Shown piece by piece: positions 16,365 to 25,246 of a DNA stretch of 64,000 nt (its first letter is position 1; every line of letters starts with the position of its first letter). Where the stretch lies: contig JALFYY010000013.1 of NCBI GenBank assembly GCA_022783865.1, positions 1-64,000 on the forward strand, read 5' to 3'. The notes under the pieces were generated by a model. That model was given only the letters and a program-made list of their open reading frames with translations, was not told the origin of the DNA and ran no database searches. The DNA is from Bacteroidales bacterium. Its GTDB lineage: Bacteria; Bacteroidota; Bacteroidia; Bacteroidales; Paludibacteraceae. Made by a program: the position numbers and the translations under genes.

Positions 16365-16763
16365 TTAGTAGTATTTTGCAACAGGTGGAAAAGCGTCTTC
16401 GAAATGGGTAATAGTAACATCGCTTGTTTTCGCTTGTTCTGCGGGGATATCCGGTGGTAAGAGTACGGCAATAATATCGAAACGTGGAGATAAATTGATG
16501 TGCTTCAAGTGAATATAGATATTTGCAGCACGGGTCATACGCTCTTTGCGCCGCATATCAACGGCTTCTTCAGGAGAGAGAATACTGCCGGTTCGTCGTG
16601 TTTTCACTTCTACAAACACAATCTCCCGTCGTGTCCGGGCAATGATATCCACTTCCAAATGACTGCATCGCCAGTTGGTTTCTACAATGGTATAGCCTTT
16701 CCGGCGCAAGTATTCCTGCGCAAAATGCTCGCCTTGTTGCCCTACTGTGTTATGCTCCGCCAT
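16365..16763 (-). CDS. yraN: YraN family (UPF0102) nuclease-fold protein
   Basis: 132 residues. The core GQQGEHFAQEYLRRKGY, HLEVDIIAR and IVFVEVKTRR matches the YraN/UPF0102 family, which has a Holliday-junction-resolvase-like restriction nuclease fold with Glu, Asp and ExK residues visible. Its role in DNA metabolism is not settled. It lies 56 bp downstream of malQ and is probably in the same transcript. Confidence 0.9.
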   Translation of the reverse strand: MAEHNTVGQQGEHFAQEYLRRKGYTIVETNWRCSHLEVDIIARTRREIVFVEVKTRRTGSILSPEEAVDMRRKERMTRAANIYIHLKHINLSPRFDIIAVLLPPDIPAEQAKTSDVTITHFEDAFPPVAKYY

Positions 16764-16819
16764 GGATTGTTAAAATATAAGAAACCCAACCTGCGGTGTA
16801 CAGATTGGGCTTCATTGTG

Positions 16820-19489
16820 TTAGAAACGGCGTGTGACCAAACTACGCACTTTGTCGTTGAACTTGGTGTTCCTCAGAAGATCTTCTAACTGCAAGTGCAT
16901 GCGGTAGCACCAAAAATGATGCGGATTCTCAGGCAAGTTAATGCGTTCTGCATGAGGATCTGCCAGACGCACTTCGTTGTCGATAGCGAGCCAGTCTTGC
17001 AAGGGCAGGATGACCCACATGGCAGGACTGTACATGTGTTGGTTGATAATAGCTTCTGCAATCTCGGGTGTCATCACTTGCGGTGCTTCCCCCCACCATC
17101 CTAATTGCTCATTGTAGAAGCGTTGTGTTTTTTGTCTGTCCTCTTCCCACCATGCACGGAGCGGATTCATATCGTGTGTACCCGTGGTGCAGATACTCAG
17201 ATAAGGTGCATCGGCAGGATGGGCAAAGGTGAGGTTCGGATTTTTGGGCATACGCTGTATTTCGAGCGAGAGTATCTGCAATTGTGCCATTACGTGCGGT
17301 ACGCAATCGGGCACCATACCCAAGTCTTCGCCACATACCAACATATCGGTAGCATTGATGAGCGACGGCAGTTTGCGCATTGCAGACTGATACCAGAAGT
17401 CGTTGTGACGACGGTAGAAATAGTCGTTGTGTATCTGTTCCAACAAGCGTTTCTGATCGTCCCACAACTCATTGTAACTGTGTGAACTCATCAGCGAGAT
17501 ACGCGGGTGGAGCAACTGTGGATTGCTCTGGTCGTGTACGAACAGCACTTCGCAATGCAGGTAATAGAGCGCATCGCGCAAGCGGATACTGCGCTCATCG
17601 GTCAGATGGTTCTGCTCGAAGTATTGCTGCACTTTCAGCTGCGTATCGAATTCCTGTTTGAACCAATAGATATATCCGTCGTTTGTATTCAGGAATGTCT
17701 CTTTGGCATATTCGGTTTCATAGCCGAATACTTCGCCTAAGAAATTGCTGCGTATATAAGGCTTGGTGAGCCGGTCTTCGTCCACTTGTACCCCCATGTT
17801 CCACAGGTCTTGCATCGAATAGGGCATAGCGGGCGAGAAGTGTCCGGTGAGTCCCCATACGGCAGTCTTGGGCATTTGCCAAATGCGGAAGAAACCCAAT
17901 ATATGGTCAATGCGGTATGCGTCGAAATAATCCGCCATCTTGGTGAAGCGTCTGGTCCACCAACGGAATCCGTCTTGTGCCATGATATCCCAGTTGTAAG
18001 TAGGGAAACCCCAGTTTTGTCCCGAGATGGAGAAATCGTCAGGCGGTGCACCGGCACTGGCATTCAGATTGAAGAGTTGCGGATCTGTCCAAGCGTCCAC
18101 CGAGTCAGGTGAGATACCGATAGGTATATCGCCTTTCAGTGCTACGCCGATACTATGGGCATAAGCCACAGCGTCAGAGAGTTGCCGGTCGAGATGGAAT
18201 TGCAGGAAATAGTGGAATGCCACCTTGTCGTATTCCTTGGCGGCCGGTGAAGACAGCTTGGCGACATCTTTGGCGTTATATACGGAGTATTTTTTCCAAT
18301 CGTAGAAGTGCGGTGTGCCGTACTTGTCGCGCAAGTAGCAGAATACGGCGTAAGGTACGAGCCATTCTTTGTTCTTTTCAAAGAAAGTCTTATAGGCTTC
18401 CGATGAGAACACTGCTTCTTTTTCTGCCTTGTACAATGCCGTGAAGAAGCGCATCTTTTCGTCGTAAACTGTCTGGTAGTCGCTTATTGTTTTTGCATTG
18501 AGTTCTTTTTTCTTCGTTTCGTATTGCTTGCGCTGTGCGGGCGTGAGATGTCCCATACGCTCAATGTTGAGGTAGATAGGGTGCAAGGCAAACACACTCA
18601 CGGCATTGTACGGATACGAGTCACGGTTGGTGTGGAGCAGGGTAGTGTCGTTGATGGGCAAAGTCTGTATCATCTTTTGTCCTGTGAGTGCCGCCCAGTC
18701 AGCTAACTTCTTCAAATCTTGAAACTCGCCGATACCGAAGCCTTCGTCGGTACGGAGCGAGAAGACGGGTACGGCAACGCCGGCACCTTTCCAGCGGGGT
18801 TGTGTGCGGCGGAATTGGCGGTCGCACTGCATTACTACGGCATCCTTTTGCAATCCCCATACGTGGCGGTTCTCACCCGATTCCATATCTACAATGCGTC
18901 CGGACCTGAGGTCGTAGATGACATATTTGTATTCTATCACTTGGTCGGTCTTCACCTTGATATCGGCATGCCATATAGGAAAGCCGGTGTCCGACATAAG
19001 CAGTTTGCCCGATTCGGACCATGAGCCTAATTCCGGTATATTGCCCATTACGGCTACGCCTTGGGTAGGCAGAATCTGCGGCAAATCGATAGAGAAGCGC
19101 AAGTTGCCCTTGGGTGTATAGGGACGGTTCTTATGTTCGGGTCGGCGGAACAGACTCTTGAGGAAAGCCGTAGAGTAGAACGACTTCTCGTAGTCGTTAA
19201 CCTGCCAAAAGTCGTGCAGTACGAGTTGCTTATCCGATGAGTGGAGCGTAATATGCCGTTCTTGTCCTGATTCGTAGAGCAAACCGCCGTTTTCCAAACG
19301 GATAGCATAACGATAAGTCAGTACGCCTGCAAAATCGGTAACTGGTACGGTAGCTGTCCAATAGTCGGTACCTTGGCACGAGAGTTCCAATGGCGTCTTG
19401 TCTGTCCAGCCTAACAAAGGATTGTCAGAGACGACACAAATGCTTTGTCCCCAAGGGGTACGATAGTTGATAGAAAATGTAAGTGTCAT
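16820..19489 (-). CDS. malQ: 4-alpha-glucanotransferase (GH77) with N-terminal starch-binding modules
   Basis: 889 residues. The enzyme transfers alpha-1,4-glucan segments between maltodextrins. Two CBM20-like modules occupy about residues 1-110 and 120-235 (SINYRTPWGQSICVVSDNPL; VAVMGNIPELGSW). The GH77 barrel follows. Catalytic residues are visible as the Asp nucleophile near 528 (AYRIDHILGFFRIW), the Glu near 721 (CGEDLGMVPDCV) and the Asp near 774 (TGTHDMNPLRAWW). The extended form with CBM20 domains resembles plant DPE2 and is common in Bacteroidota. No other starch gene is adjacent. Confidence 0.95.
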   Translation of the reverse strand: MTLTFSINYRTPWGQSICVVSDNPLLGWTDKTPLELSCQGTDYWTATVPVTDFAGVLTYRYAIRLENGGLLYESGQERHITLHSSDKQLVLHDFWQVNDYEKSFYSTAFLKSLFRRPEHKNRPYTPKGNLRFSIDLPQILPTQGVAVMGNIPELGSWSESGKLLMSDTGFPIWHADIKVKTDQVIEYKYVIYDLRSGRIVDMESGENRHVWGLQKDAVVMQCDRQFRRTQPRWKGAGVAVPVFSLRTDEGFGIGEFQDLKKLADWAALTGQKMIQTLPINDTTLLHTNRDSYPYNAVSVFALHPIYLNIERMGHLTPAQRKQYETKKKELNAKTISDYQTVYDEKMRFFTALYKAEKEAVFSSEAYKTFFEKNKEWLVPYAVFCYLRDKYGTPHFYDWKKYSVYNAKDVAKLSSPAAKEYDKVAFHYFLQFHLDRQLSDAVAYAHSIGVALKGDIPIGISPDSVDAWTDPQLFNLNASAGAPPDDFSISGQNWGFPTYNWDIMAQDGFRWWTRRFTKMADYFDAYRIDHILGFFRIWQMPKTAVWGLTGHFSPAMPYSMQDLWNMGVQVDEDRLTKPYIRSNFLGEVFGYETEYAKETFLNTNDGYIYWFKQEFDTQLKVQQYFEQNHLTDERSIRLRDALYYLHCEVLFVHDQSNPQLLHPRISLMSSHSYNELWDDQKRLLEQIHNDYFYRRHNDFWYQSAMRKLPSLINATDMLVCGEDLGMVPDCVPHVMAQLQILSLEIQRMPKNPNLTFAHPADAPYLSICTTGTHDMNPLRAWWEEDRQKTQRFYNEQLGWWGEAPQVMTPEIAEAIINQHMYSPAMWVILPLQDWLAIDNEVRLADPHAERINLPENPHHFWCYRMHLQLEDLLRNTKFNDKVRSLVTRRF

Positions 19490-19556
19490 GATATTGTATT
19501 TTCAGTCCTACGGCAGTGCCATAGAGAAGGTTACTAATGGTAAGTAATTTACCTTG

Positions 19557-19587
19557 CAAAGGTACTAAAAACTTTGCAGAATAGAAA
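19557..19587 (-). promoter_or_regulatory. promoter of malQ
   Basis: Minus-strand TTTC (19584-19587), a 19-nt gap, then TACCTTTG (19557-19564). The -7 is perfect. Confidence 0.65.
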
Positions 19588-19642
19588 GCTTTACCGACGA
19601 ACGGCAGTATTTTTCAGGACGAACCGCTATAAAATGTACTTT

Positions 19643-20596
19643 TTATTGCTTTCTTATGCCCAATGCACTTCCTGTCAACATCGGCAGCACTGTGTTGAGT
19701 ACCCATACCATTACAGCAGCCAGAGCGATAGCTGCCGTATTGTCTGTAAAGAAGGAAAACACCGCTATCGCCCACGATCCTCTTACTGCAGGATCGGCAA
19801 TCGTTACGGACGGTGTCAGTGTAATGAGCAGATAGTAGGTCGGAATACTCAGCAGTGCACAAGGGAGCGGAAGTTTGATGCCGCAGAAAGCCAATATCAA
19901 GTAGAGTTGCACGGCAAAAGTAAGATAGCGCAGCATACTCCAACCTGTTGTTGAAAGGAAACGCTTGTGACTGAATCGGGCAATGGCTTGCAACACTTCT
20001 TTTGTCTTTCCGCCGGTCTGAACTTTACCTAACAGCCAATGTGCTATTTGCGGATAGAAAACAATGAGCAGTACCAATACAGCTATACTCACGCTGCCCG
20101 CTATCCATGCCCAATGGCTTTCTGTGGCGGTAACGGCTTGTTGCTCCACGAAAGCAAAGGCAGCAGGAAGTCCGATGAATACGATGGTGAAATCCAACGC
20201 CAATGTACCGATAAAGCCCAATGCAACTGCTGTCAGCCAATGCTCTTTGTGTTGCAATTGTGTCACGCGGGCAGGATAGTCGCCTAACCGTGCCGGTGTA
20301 AGGAAAGCCCCGACAAAGCCGAAGTATGTCTGCCGCTGTGCTTCACCATAGGACATCGGTTCGACATCCGTCAGGAGTTGCCGCCATTTGCCTGCCTCGA
20401 AGAATATATTGAGCGGTACCAGGCATAGGGCAACCGCCAAGTATGCATATTGCCAACCGGCTTTCGTTAACAGTTCTCCCAACTCGGCGTAATGGTCGTA
20501 CTGCACCAACCGATAAATCAGATAAGCGTATGCCCCTGCAATAAGCAGGTATTGCAGTACGGTCCAAATGCTATATTTGTGCGTTGGTCTTGTCAC
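19643..20596 (-). CDS. flippase-like membrane protein (lysylphosphatidylglycerol synthase TM family)
   Basis: 317 residues with about eight hydrophobic segments. EAGKWRQLL, GFVGAFLTPARLGDYPARV and TPSVTIADPAVRGSWAIAVF resemble the LPG_synthase_TM/YbhN family of predicted lipid or glycolipid flippases. Substrate unknown. Its start lies 26 bp inside the end of rnr on the same strand, so translation is probably coupled to RNase R. Confidence 0.75.
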   Translation of the reverse strand: MTRPTHKYSIWTVLQYLLIAGAYAYLIYRLVQYDHYAELGELLTKAGWQYAYLAVALCLVPLNIFFEAGKWRQLLTDVEPMSYGEAQRQTYFGFVGAFLTPARLGDYPARVTQLQHKEHWLTAVALGFIGTLALDFTIVFIGLPAAFAFVEQQAVTATESHWAWIAGSVSIAVLVLLIVFYPQIAHWLLGKVQTGGKTKEVLQAIARFSHKRFLSTTGWSMLRYLTFAVQLYLILAFCGIKLPLPCALLSIPTYYLLITLTPSVTIADPAVRGSWAIAVFSFFTDNTAAIALAAVMVWVLNTVLPMLTGSALGIRKQ

Positions 20597-22574
20597 TCTC
20601 CACTAAACTGAAATCCAACTGTTTCTTCCGTAGGTCAGCCCGTTTGACGCGTACCGTCAGGCGGTCGCCCAATTGATAGCGTTTGCCCGTCCTGGCTCCC
20701 TCTACGCAATACTCTTTCTCGTCGAAGATGAAATAGTCGTGGGGGTCTAACTCGCGGATGGATATCATACCTTCACATTTGTTCTCCTCCAACTCTACAT
20801 AAATGCCCCATTCGGTTACGCCGGAAATAATACCGCTGTAGGTGTTGCCGATGCGCTCCGACATATATTCCACCTGTTTGTATTTGTTGCTGGCTCTTTC
20901 TGCCGAAGCCGCCAATTGTTCACGGTCGGAACAATGCTTGCACTTCTCCTCGTAATCGTTCTTGCTGACCGAACTGCCGCCTGCCAGATATCTTTCCAAC
21001 AAGCGGTGTACCATCATATCCGGGTAACGGCGGATGGGCGATGTGAAATGCGTATAGTAACGGAATGCCAAACCGTAGTGACCGATATTGTCGGTGGAAT
21101 AGACGGCTTTTGCCATACTGCGTACCGCCAAAGTCTCAATGAGGTTCTGCTCTGCACTGCCTTTGGCTTGGTGAAGCAGTTTGTTGATGTTCTTTGAGTT
21201 GGTCTCAGCCTTCGCTGAAGTCTTCAGATTATACCCGAAGCGTTTGATAAACTGAGAGAAGTTGCGCAGTTTCTCGGGGTCAGGCAAATCGTGTACGCGA
21301 TATACAAAGGTCTTGCTCATATCCCGACGTATTGCCGTTTGTCGCGGACTGCCGATATGTTGTGCCACCGTCCGGTTGGCAAGCAGCATAAATTCTTCGA
21401 TAAGTTGGTTCGACTCCTTAGGTTCTTTGTAATATACCGAAAGGGGTTTGCCTTTTTCGTCTATCTCAAAACGTACTTCCTCCCGCTCGAAGGCAATGGC
21501 ACCCTGGTCGAAACGGCGTTGCCGAAGTATCTGAGCCAAACGGTTGAGCGTCAGTATTGCTTCGGTATAGTCGCCTGTCCCGGTCTCAATGATGGCTTGT
21601 GCTTCTTCGTAGGTAAACCGCCGGTTGCTCCTGATAACCGTTCGGCATATTTCATAATTCAGCACTTCCGCTTTGTCGTTCATGGTGAACACTACGGAAA
21701 AGCAGAGTTTGTCTTCGTCAGGGCGGAGCGAACATACCTCATTGCACAGGTGTTCGGGCAGCATGGGTATTGTGCGGTCCACCAGATAGACCGATGTGGC
21801 GCGCTTATACGCTTCGTTGTCGATACCCGAACCGGGGCGCACATAATGCGTTACATCGGCAATATGTACACCTATCTGATAGCGTCCGTCGCCCGTCTTT
21901 TCTATCGAGAGTGCATCATCGAAATCTTTCGCATCGCGAGGGTCGATGGTAAATGTCACCGCTTTGCGCATATCCTTGCGCTGCCGGATCTCCTTCGGTG
22001 TTATCTCATTGGGGATAAGGTCTGCTTCGGCTTCCAATTCCTTGGGATAAGAGTAGGGCAGTCCGAACTCTGCCAAGATGGCGTGCATCTCCGTGTCGTT
22101 CTCACCCTCAATGCCCAAACAGTCGATAATCTCGCCTTCCGGATTGCGCATGTTGCGGCTCCATTTCGTAAGGCGAACCACAACCTTCTCGCCGTGTTGC
22201 GCATTCCCGAGTTGGGCGGTCGGGATAAAGATGTCGTCCTTAAGCAATTTGTGATTGTCGATTACCACATAACCGCCGCGTCGTGTCCATTCCAATCGCC
22301 CGACGAAAGTGTTCTCCTCCGATTCGGTCAGTGCATTCTTTTGCGGACGCAACCGGTAGAATCCGGGTTCCGGCTCTATGATGAAATCGAAATCTGCCAG
22401 ATTGCTCAGTATTTCTTTGATTGCCAATCGGTCTTGTACCTCTCTCAGTCGCAAAACAGATGCCATCTTCTTGGCTGTGTAGTATTTGTCGGGATTGTGC
22501 AGGAACTCTTTCTGTATCTTCTCTACCAACTGTGTCAAACGTGGTTTGCTGCTGCTCATGTCTTTCTTTCTCAT
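20571..22574 (-). CDS. rnr: ribonuclease R
   Basis: 667 residues. This 3'-5' exoribonuclease degrades structured RNA. An N-terminal winged-helix region and cold-shock domain precede the RNB domain, where DPRDAKDFDDALSIE carries the metal-binding aspartates. A C-terminal S1 domain (YSGIISGVTEWGIYVELEEN) follows. The length is a little shorter than E. coli RNase R (about 813), mainly in the tails. Met1 or Met6 (MSSSKPRL) could be the start; both follow the promoter. Confidence 0.93.
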   Translation of the reverse strand: MRKKDMSSSKPRLTQLVEKIQKEFLHNPDKYYTAKKMASVLRLREVQDRLAIKEILSNLADFDFIIEPEPGFYRLRPQKNALTESEENTFVGRLEWTRRGGYVVIDNHKLLKDDIFIPTAQLGNAQHGEKVVVRLTKWSRNMRNPEGEIIDCLGIEGENDTEMHAILAEFGLPYSYPKELEAEADLIPNEITPKEIRQRKDMRKAVTFTIDPRDAKDFDDALSIEKTGDGRYQIGVHIADVTHYVRPGSGIDNEAYKRATSVYLVDRTIPMLPEHLCNEVCSLRPDEDKLCFSVVFTMNDKAEVLNYEICRTVIRSNRRFTYEEAQAIIETGTGDYTEAILTLNRLAQILRQRRFDQGAIAFEREEVRFEIDEKGKPLSVYYKEPKESNQLIEEFMLLANRTVAQHIGSPRQTAIRRDMSKTFVYRVHDLPDPEKLRNFSQFIKRFGYNLKTSAKAETNSKNINKLLHQAKGSAEQNLIETLAVRSMAKAVYSTDNIGHYGLAFRYYTHFTSPIRRYPDMMVHRLLERYLAGGSSVSKNDYEEKCKHCSDREQLAASAERASNKYKQVEYMSERIGNTYSGIISGVTEWGIYVELEENKCEGMISIRELDPHDYFIFDEKEYCVEGARTGKRYQLGDRLTVRVKRADLRKKQLDFSLVESDKTNAQI

Positions 22575-22633
22575 TGTGCTTTCTCGTTTATAGGGTTATT
22601 ATCTTCGTTTCGCCCGCTGTCCGCATCTTTTTG

Positions 22634-22665
22634 CAAAGGTACACAATTATTTCCGCTTGGCGAAA
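22634..22665 (-). promoter_or_regulatory. promoter of rnr
   Basis: Minus-strand TTTC (22662-22665), 20 nt, TACCTTTG (22634-22641). Confidence 0.65.
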
Positions 22666-22674
22666 TCCTGCCCG

Positions 22675-22723
22675 AAAAAAAACGGGAGAGCTGACTCCGC
22701 TATAACAGAATCACCTCTCTCGT
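22675..22723 (-). terminator. terminator after the HdeD-like gene
   Basis: On the minus strand a stem of eight pairs out of nine (22715-22723 with 22682-22690) is followed by eight T residues. It starts 22 bp past the stop codon. Confidence 0.85.
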
Positions 22724-22744
22724 TTGCCGATTGTATCATCCGGT

Positions 22745-23362
22745 TTATATCTCTTCGAAGGTAGCGTCTTCGATGATGTTCTTTTTCACGAAGGTATGAA
22801 TCTTGCGCAAGTGGAAAGCCGTTATACATGCAGTCAAACCTGCCAAAAGCAGACCACAACCTGCCAAAACGATAACCATCGATGCGCCCAAGCGGAACGG
22901 ATTGAACAGGATACATACCGACAGTAAGAGCAACAATACGCCCACCACTATCTGCCAGGTGCTGTTCGGAACGTCGAACATACGCATACGGCTCCAGAAA
23001 TCGATGAACTGGATACTGCGGAACAAGAGCCATACGCCGAGCATGATGGGCAGAATGATAGCCGATATGCCGACATGGGCACAAAGGATAATACCCAATA
23101 CCAGGTCCAGGATACCGCCCAGTAAGTTGAAACCCGATCTGACGAAATAGCTTCGCGAACCGAAGAACAACGCTATCTCTACGATACCGCTCACCAGCAT
23201 TACGATACCCAGCAACACGCTTAAAGTGAGATAGAACTCTGCGGGAAAGCAGAATGCCGATATACCGGCAGCAATACAAGCGATGCCGCCAATCAGGATA
23301 AGCCACCAGTTTCTTACGGTTGCCGTGGCTTTGTCGGACAACCTTTGTAATGTAGTTTTCAT
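22745..23362 (-). CDS. HdeD family membrane protein (DUF308)
   Basis: 205 residues from the ATG at 23362 (MKTTLQRLSDKATATVRNWW); the longer track ORF to 23590 would read through a tandem repeat and is rejected. Six hydrophobic segments are arranged in repeated pairs, as in HdeD/DUF308 proteins (GIVMLVSGIVEIALFFGSR; LGVWLLFRSIQFIDFWSRMR). E. coli HdeD helps acid resistance at high cell density; the role here is unproven. An 11-bp array ends 145 bp upstream of the start. Confidence 0.8.
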   Translation of the reverse strand: MKTTLQRLSDKATATVRNWWLILIGGIACIAAGISAFCFPAEFYLTLSVLLGIVMLVSGIVEIALFFGSRSYFVRSGFNLLGGILDLVLGIILCAHVGISAIILPIMLGVWLLFRSIQFIDFWSRMRMFDVPNSTWQIVVGVLLLLLSVCILFNPFRLGASMVIVLAGCGLLLAGLTACITAFHLRKIHTFVKKNIIEDATFEEI

Positions 23363-23507
23363 AATAACTATGGTTTGGTTAATGGATGAGGTTTTCTGTA
23401 TAGCATGCAAATCCTGTGCCAATCCCTTGGGCGCTGTTCCGGACATGGCAACGCCTTGTCTGCAAAACGCTGTCTGCATACCTGCTGCATAACGGGCAAT
23501 GTCGCCT

Positions 23508-23650
23508 GCAAGGATCATACAAGGCTTACACAAGGATGATACAAGGCTCATACAAGGATGATACAAGGGGCGCACAAAGGGCATAAGCATACCCTATCCA
23601 TATGCTATCCCTAAGGTATCCCTAAAGTATCCCTAAGGTATCCCTAAAGG
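23508..23650 (+). repeat. 13-unit array with 11-bp period and two unit types
   Basis: Seven units of ACAAGGATGAT type (23508-23584), two transitional 11-mers (23585-23606) and four units of ATCCCTAAGGT type (23607-23650) run in one unbroken 11-bp phase over 143 bp. It lies between the DUF2147 stop and the HdeD-like start. Confidence 0.95.
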
Positions 23651-23805
23651 AAACGGCAAGTGACGACCTCTCTCTGAAAGCAAGACGAAATGGCAGAAAA
23701 CAGACGGAGCCAGTGCCCGTAGATATAAATAAGATTGGCTTCTCAGACAGAAGTCAACCCGCTCAGGAGTAATTTGCCCGTGTCTTTTTACTCCTTTGTC
23801 CGATG

Positions 23806-23844
23806 GCCCGATTGTCAAATAGGGCTTGTCCCTTCAAATCGGGC
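23806..23844. repeat. dispersed hairpin repeat (GTCAAATAGGGCTTG type)
   Basis: GCCCGATT (23806-23813) pairs with AATCGGGC (23837-23844), enclosing AGGGCTTGTCCCT, which can form an inner stem. It resembles the sequences at 13813-13830 and 50952-50973. It lies 16 bp past the minus-strand DUF2147 stop and might also act as its terminator. Confidence 0.7.
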
Positions 23845-23859
23845 AATCGTCAAATCGCT

Positions 23860-24294
23860 CTATTTCCGTATCCAGTATTGGGTCCGTCCCAAGAAGCCGC
23901 GTTTGTCCAGCGAACCGCGCAGTTTCAGTTTCCCGTTCTCATACGAAATCTTGCCGTAGTAGAATTTGCCGTTGTCGGGGTCCAATACCTTGCCGCCTGT
24001 CAACGCACCGTCTTTCTCCACCATGTCGCGAATGATAACCAACCCTGTTACAGGCTTGTTCTTGTCCTCGCCCTCACATGCAATGCATACGGCGTCTTCT
24101 TCGCCCGGCACCAACAGACGCACAATCTTACCGTAGTATTTGCCGTTGTCGGCTTGGTAGATATTGACGATGGATAGTTCCGCACCGGTATTGTCGTCCA
24201 CCGTGCGCCATTCGCCTATGATATGCTTCACTTGGGCATTTGCGCTGAGCAACCCGCTGATGGCAAGTGTTGCCAATAGAAAAACTTTCTTCAT
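23860..24294 (-). CDS. secreted DUF2147 family protein
   Basis: 144 residues. Sec signal peptide MKKVFLLATLAISGLLSANA. The body (IIGEWRTVDDNTGAELSIVN, NGKYYGKIVRLLVPGEEDAV, KVLDPDNGKFYYGKI, LRGSLDKRGFLGRTQYW) is the DUF2147 pattern, a lipocalin-like beta-barrel of unknown role found in periplasmic proteins of Bacteroidota and Proteobacteria. It starts 9 bp after ldcA ends, so it is probably the last gene of cca-ldcA-DUF2147. Confidence 0.85.
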   Translation of the reverse strand: MKKVFLLATLAISGLLSANAQVKHIIGEWRTVDDNTGAELSIVNIYQADNGKYYGKIVRLLVPGEEDAVCIACEGEDKNKPVTGLVIIRDMVEKDGALTGGKVLDPDNGKFYYGKISYENGKLKLRGSLDKRGFLGRTQYWIRK

Positions 24295-24303
24295 ATTGTA
24301 TCT

Positions 24304-25185
24304 TTATTTGGTATATATATTGTCTTGTTCGAACCGTACGCAGTCCTCTGTCACCTCTATCGTGCAAGGGGCGTTCATCATCATGGGCAGGTTCAGATCC
24401 ACATGCCCTGCAGGGAAACCGAAGACAACGGGGAAGCCGTATGGTTCCACCGCTTGACGAACCGACTCCTGGATAGTGCACAGGAAACGCGGGTCGTCCT
24501 GACAGTCGGTGAATTGCCCGACAATCAAGCCCTGCAGTTGCGGCAATATGCCGCTCAGGCGCAGATTCTGCAGCATGCGGTCGATTGCGTGATGCGGCTC
24601 GCCTATATCTTCAATAAAGAGGATGGTGTCCCGTCGGGTGTTGACTTGCAACGGCGTACCTTGCAAACCGTACATTACCGACAGATTGCCGCCCCGCAGC
24701 CTGCCTGTGGCTTTACCTGTTCTGTTCAGCGGATGAGGCGCAACGGTGTAGCGGATAGGTGCGCCCTCCAAGGTTTGGCGCAAAGCTGTAAGCGCTTCTG
24801 CACCTTCCGGCAAACGGGCGATATGCTTCGCCATGATGGCATGAAGCGAGGGCGTGTCGGTCTGTCCCAATAGGTTGTGCAGACAGGTGATATCGCTGAA
24901 GCCGATGAGCAGTTTCTGTTTTTCTGCGGGCAATTGCACTCGGTCGATAATCTGTGCCAATCCGTAGCCGCCACGACTGCAGAGTATGGCGTCTGTCTCG
25001 GGATCAGCGAAGGCCTTGTTCAGGTCTTCCAAACGTTCTTCTTGGGTGCCTGCCGATCCGCCGTGTGCGCCTTTGGCATACTTGCCTATCGACACTGTGT
25101 GCCCCCAACTCTCCAATACCGCTTTTGCTCCGTCGATATAATGCGGATCAATAGCCGCTGACGGTGATACAATTCTGATACGCAT
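24304..25185 (-). CDS. ldcA: LD-carboxypeptidase (peptidase family S66)
   Basis: 293 residues from MRIRIVSPSAAIDPHYIDGA; the longer track ORF begins in the 8-bp repeat and is not supported. S66 enzymes remove the terminal D-Ala from murein tetrapeptides during peptidoglycan recycling. The nucleophile Ser97 is in IGFSDITCLHNL, the Glu in FIEDIGEPHHAIDRML, and the His in FGFPAGHVDLNLP. No signal peptide is evident, so it is cytoplasmic. Located 57 bp after cca. Confidence 0.9.
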   Translation of the reverse strand: MRIRIVSPSAAIDPHYIDGAKAVLESWGHTVSIGKYAKGAHGGSAGTQEERLEDLNKAFADPETDAILCSRGGYGLAQIIDRVQLPAEKQKLLIGFSDITCLHNLLGQTDTPSLHAIMAKHIARLPEGAEALTALRQTLEGAPIRYTVAPHPLNRTGKATGRLRGGNLSVMYGLQGTPLQVNTRRDTILFIEDIGEPHHAIDRMLQNLRLSGILPQLQGLIVGQFTDCQDDPRFLCTIQESVRQAVEPYGFPVVFGFPAGHVDLNLPMMMNAPCTIEVTEDCVRFEQDNIYTK

Positions 25186-25207
25186 AGTGTTTTGTTTATT
25201 GATTTTG

Positions 25208-25246
25208 TCCTCATCTCCCCATCTCCTCATCTCCTCAACTCCTCAA
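25208..25246 (-). repeat. 8-bp tandem repeat between cca and ldcA
   Basis: On the minus strand the sequence reads as repeats of GAGGAGAT (plus strand TCATCTCC). The cca stop codon lies at its edge. The same unit recurs at 26681-26708 and 55826-55870. Confidence 0.85.

Noticed and set aside
21291-22694. 467-residue plus-strand ORF over rnr
   Set aside because: Shadow of RNase R; no recognisable domain, Cys/His/Phe-rich composition typical of antisense translation.
23363-23590. N-terminal extension of the HdeD-like protein
   Set aside because: It translates an 11-bp tandem array and is not part of the DUF308 family; the ATG at 23362 gives the right length.
23508-23650. CRISPR array
   Set aside because: Units are 11 bp, contiguous and without spacers; no cas gene in the window.
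23607-23650. Telomere-like CCCTAA repeats
   Set aside because: The CCCTAA part is embedded in an 11-bp unit inside a chromosome region, with only four copies and no end structure.
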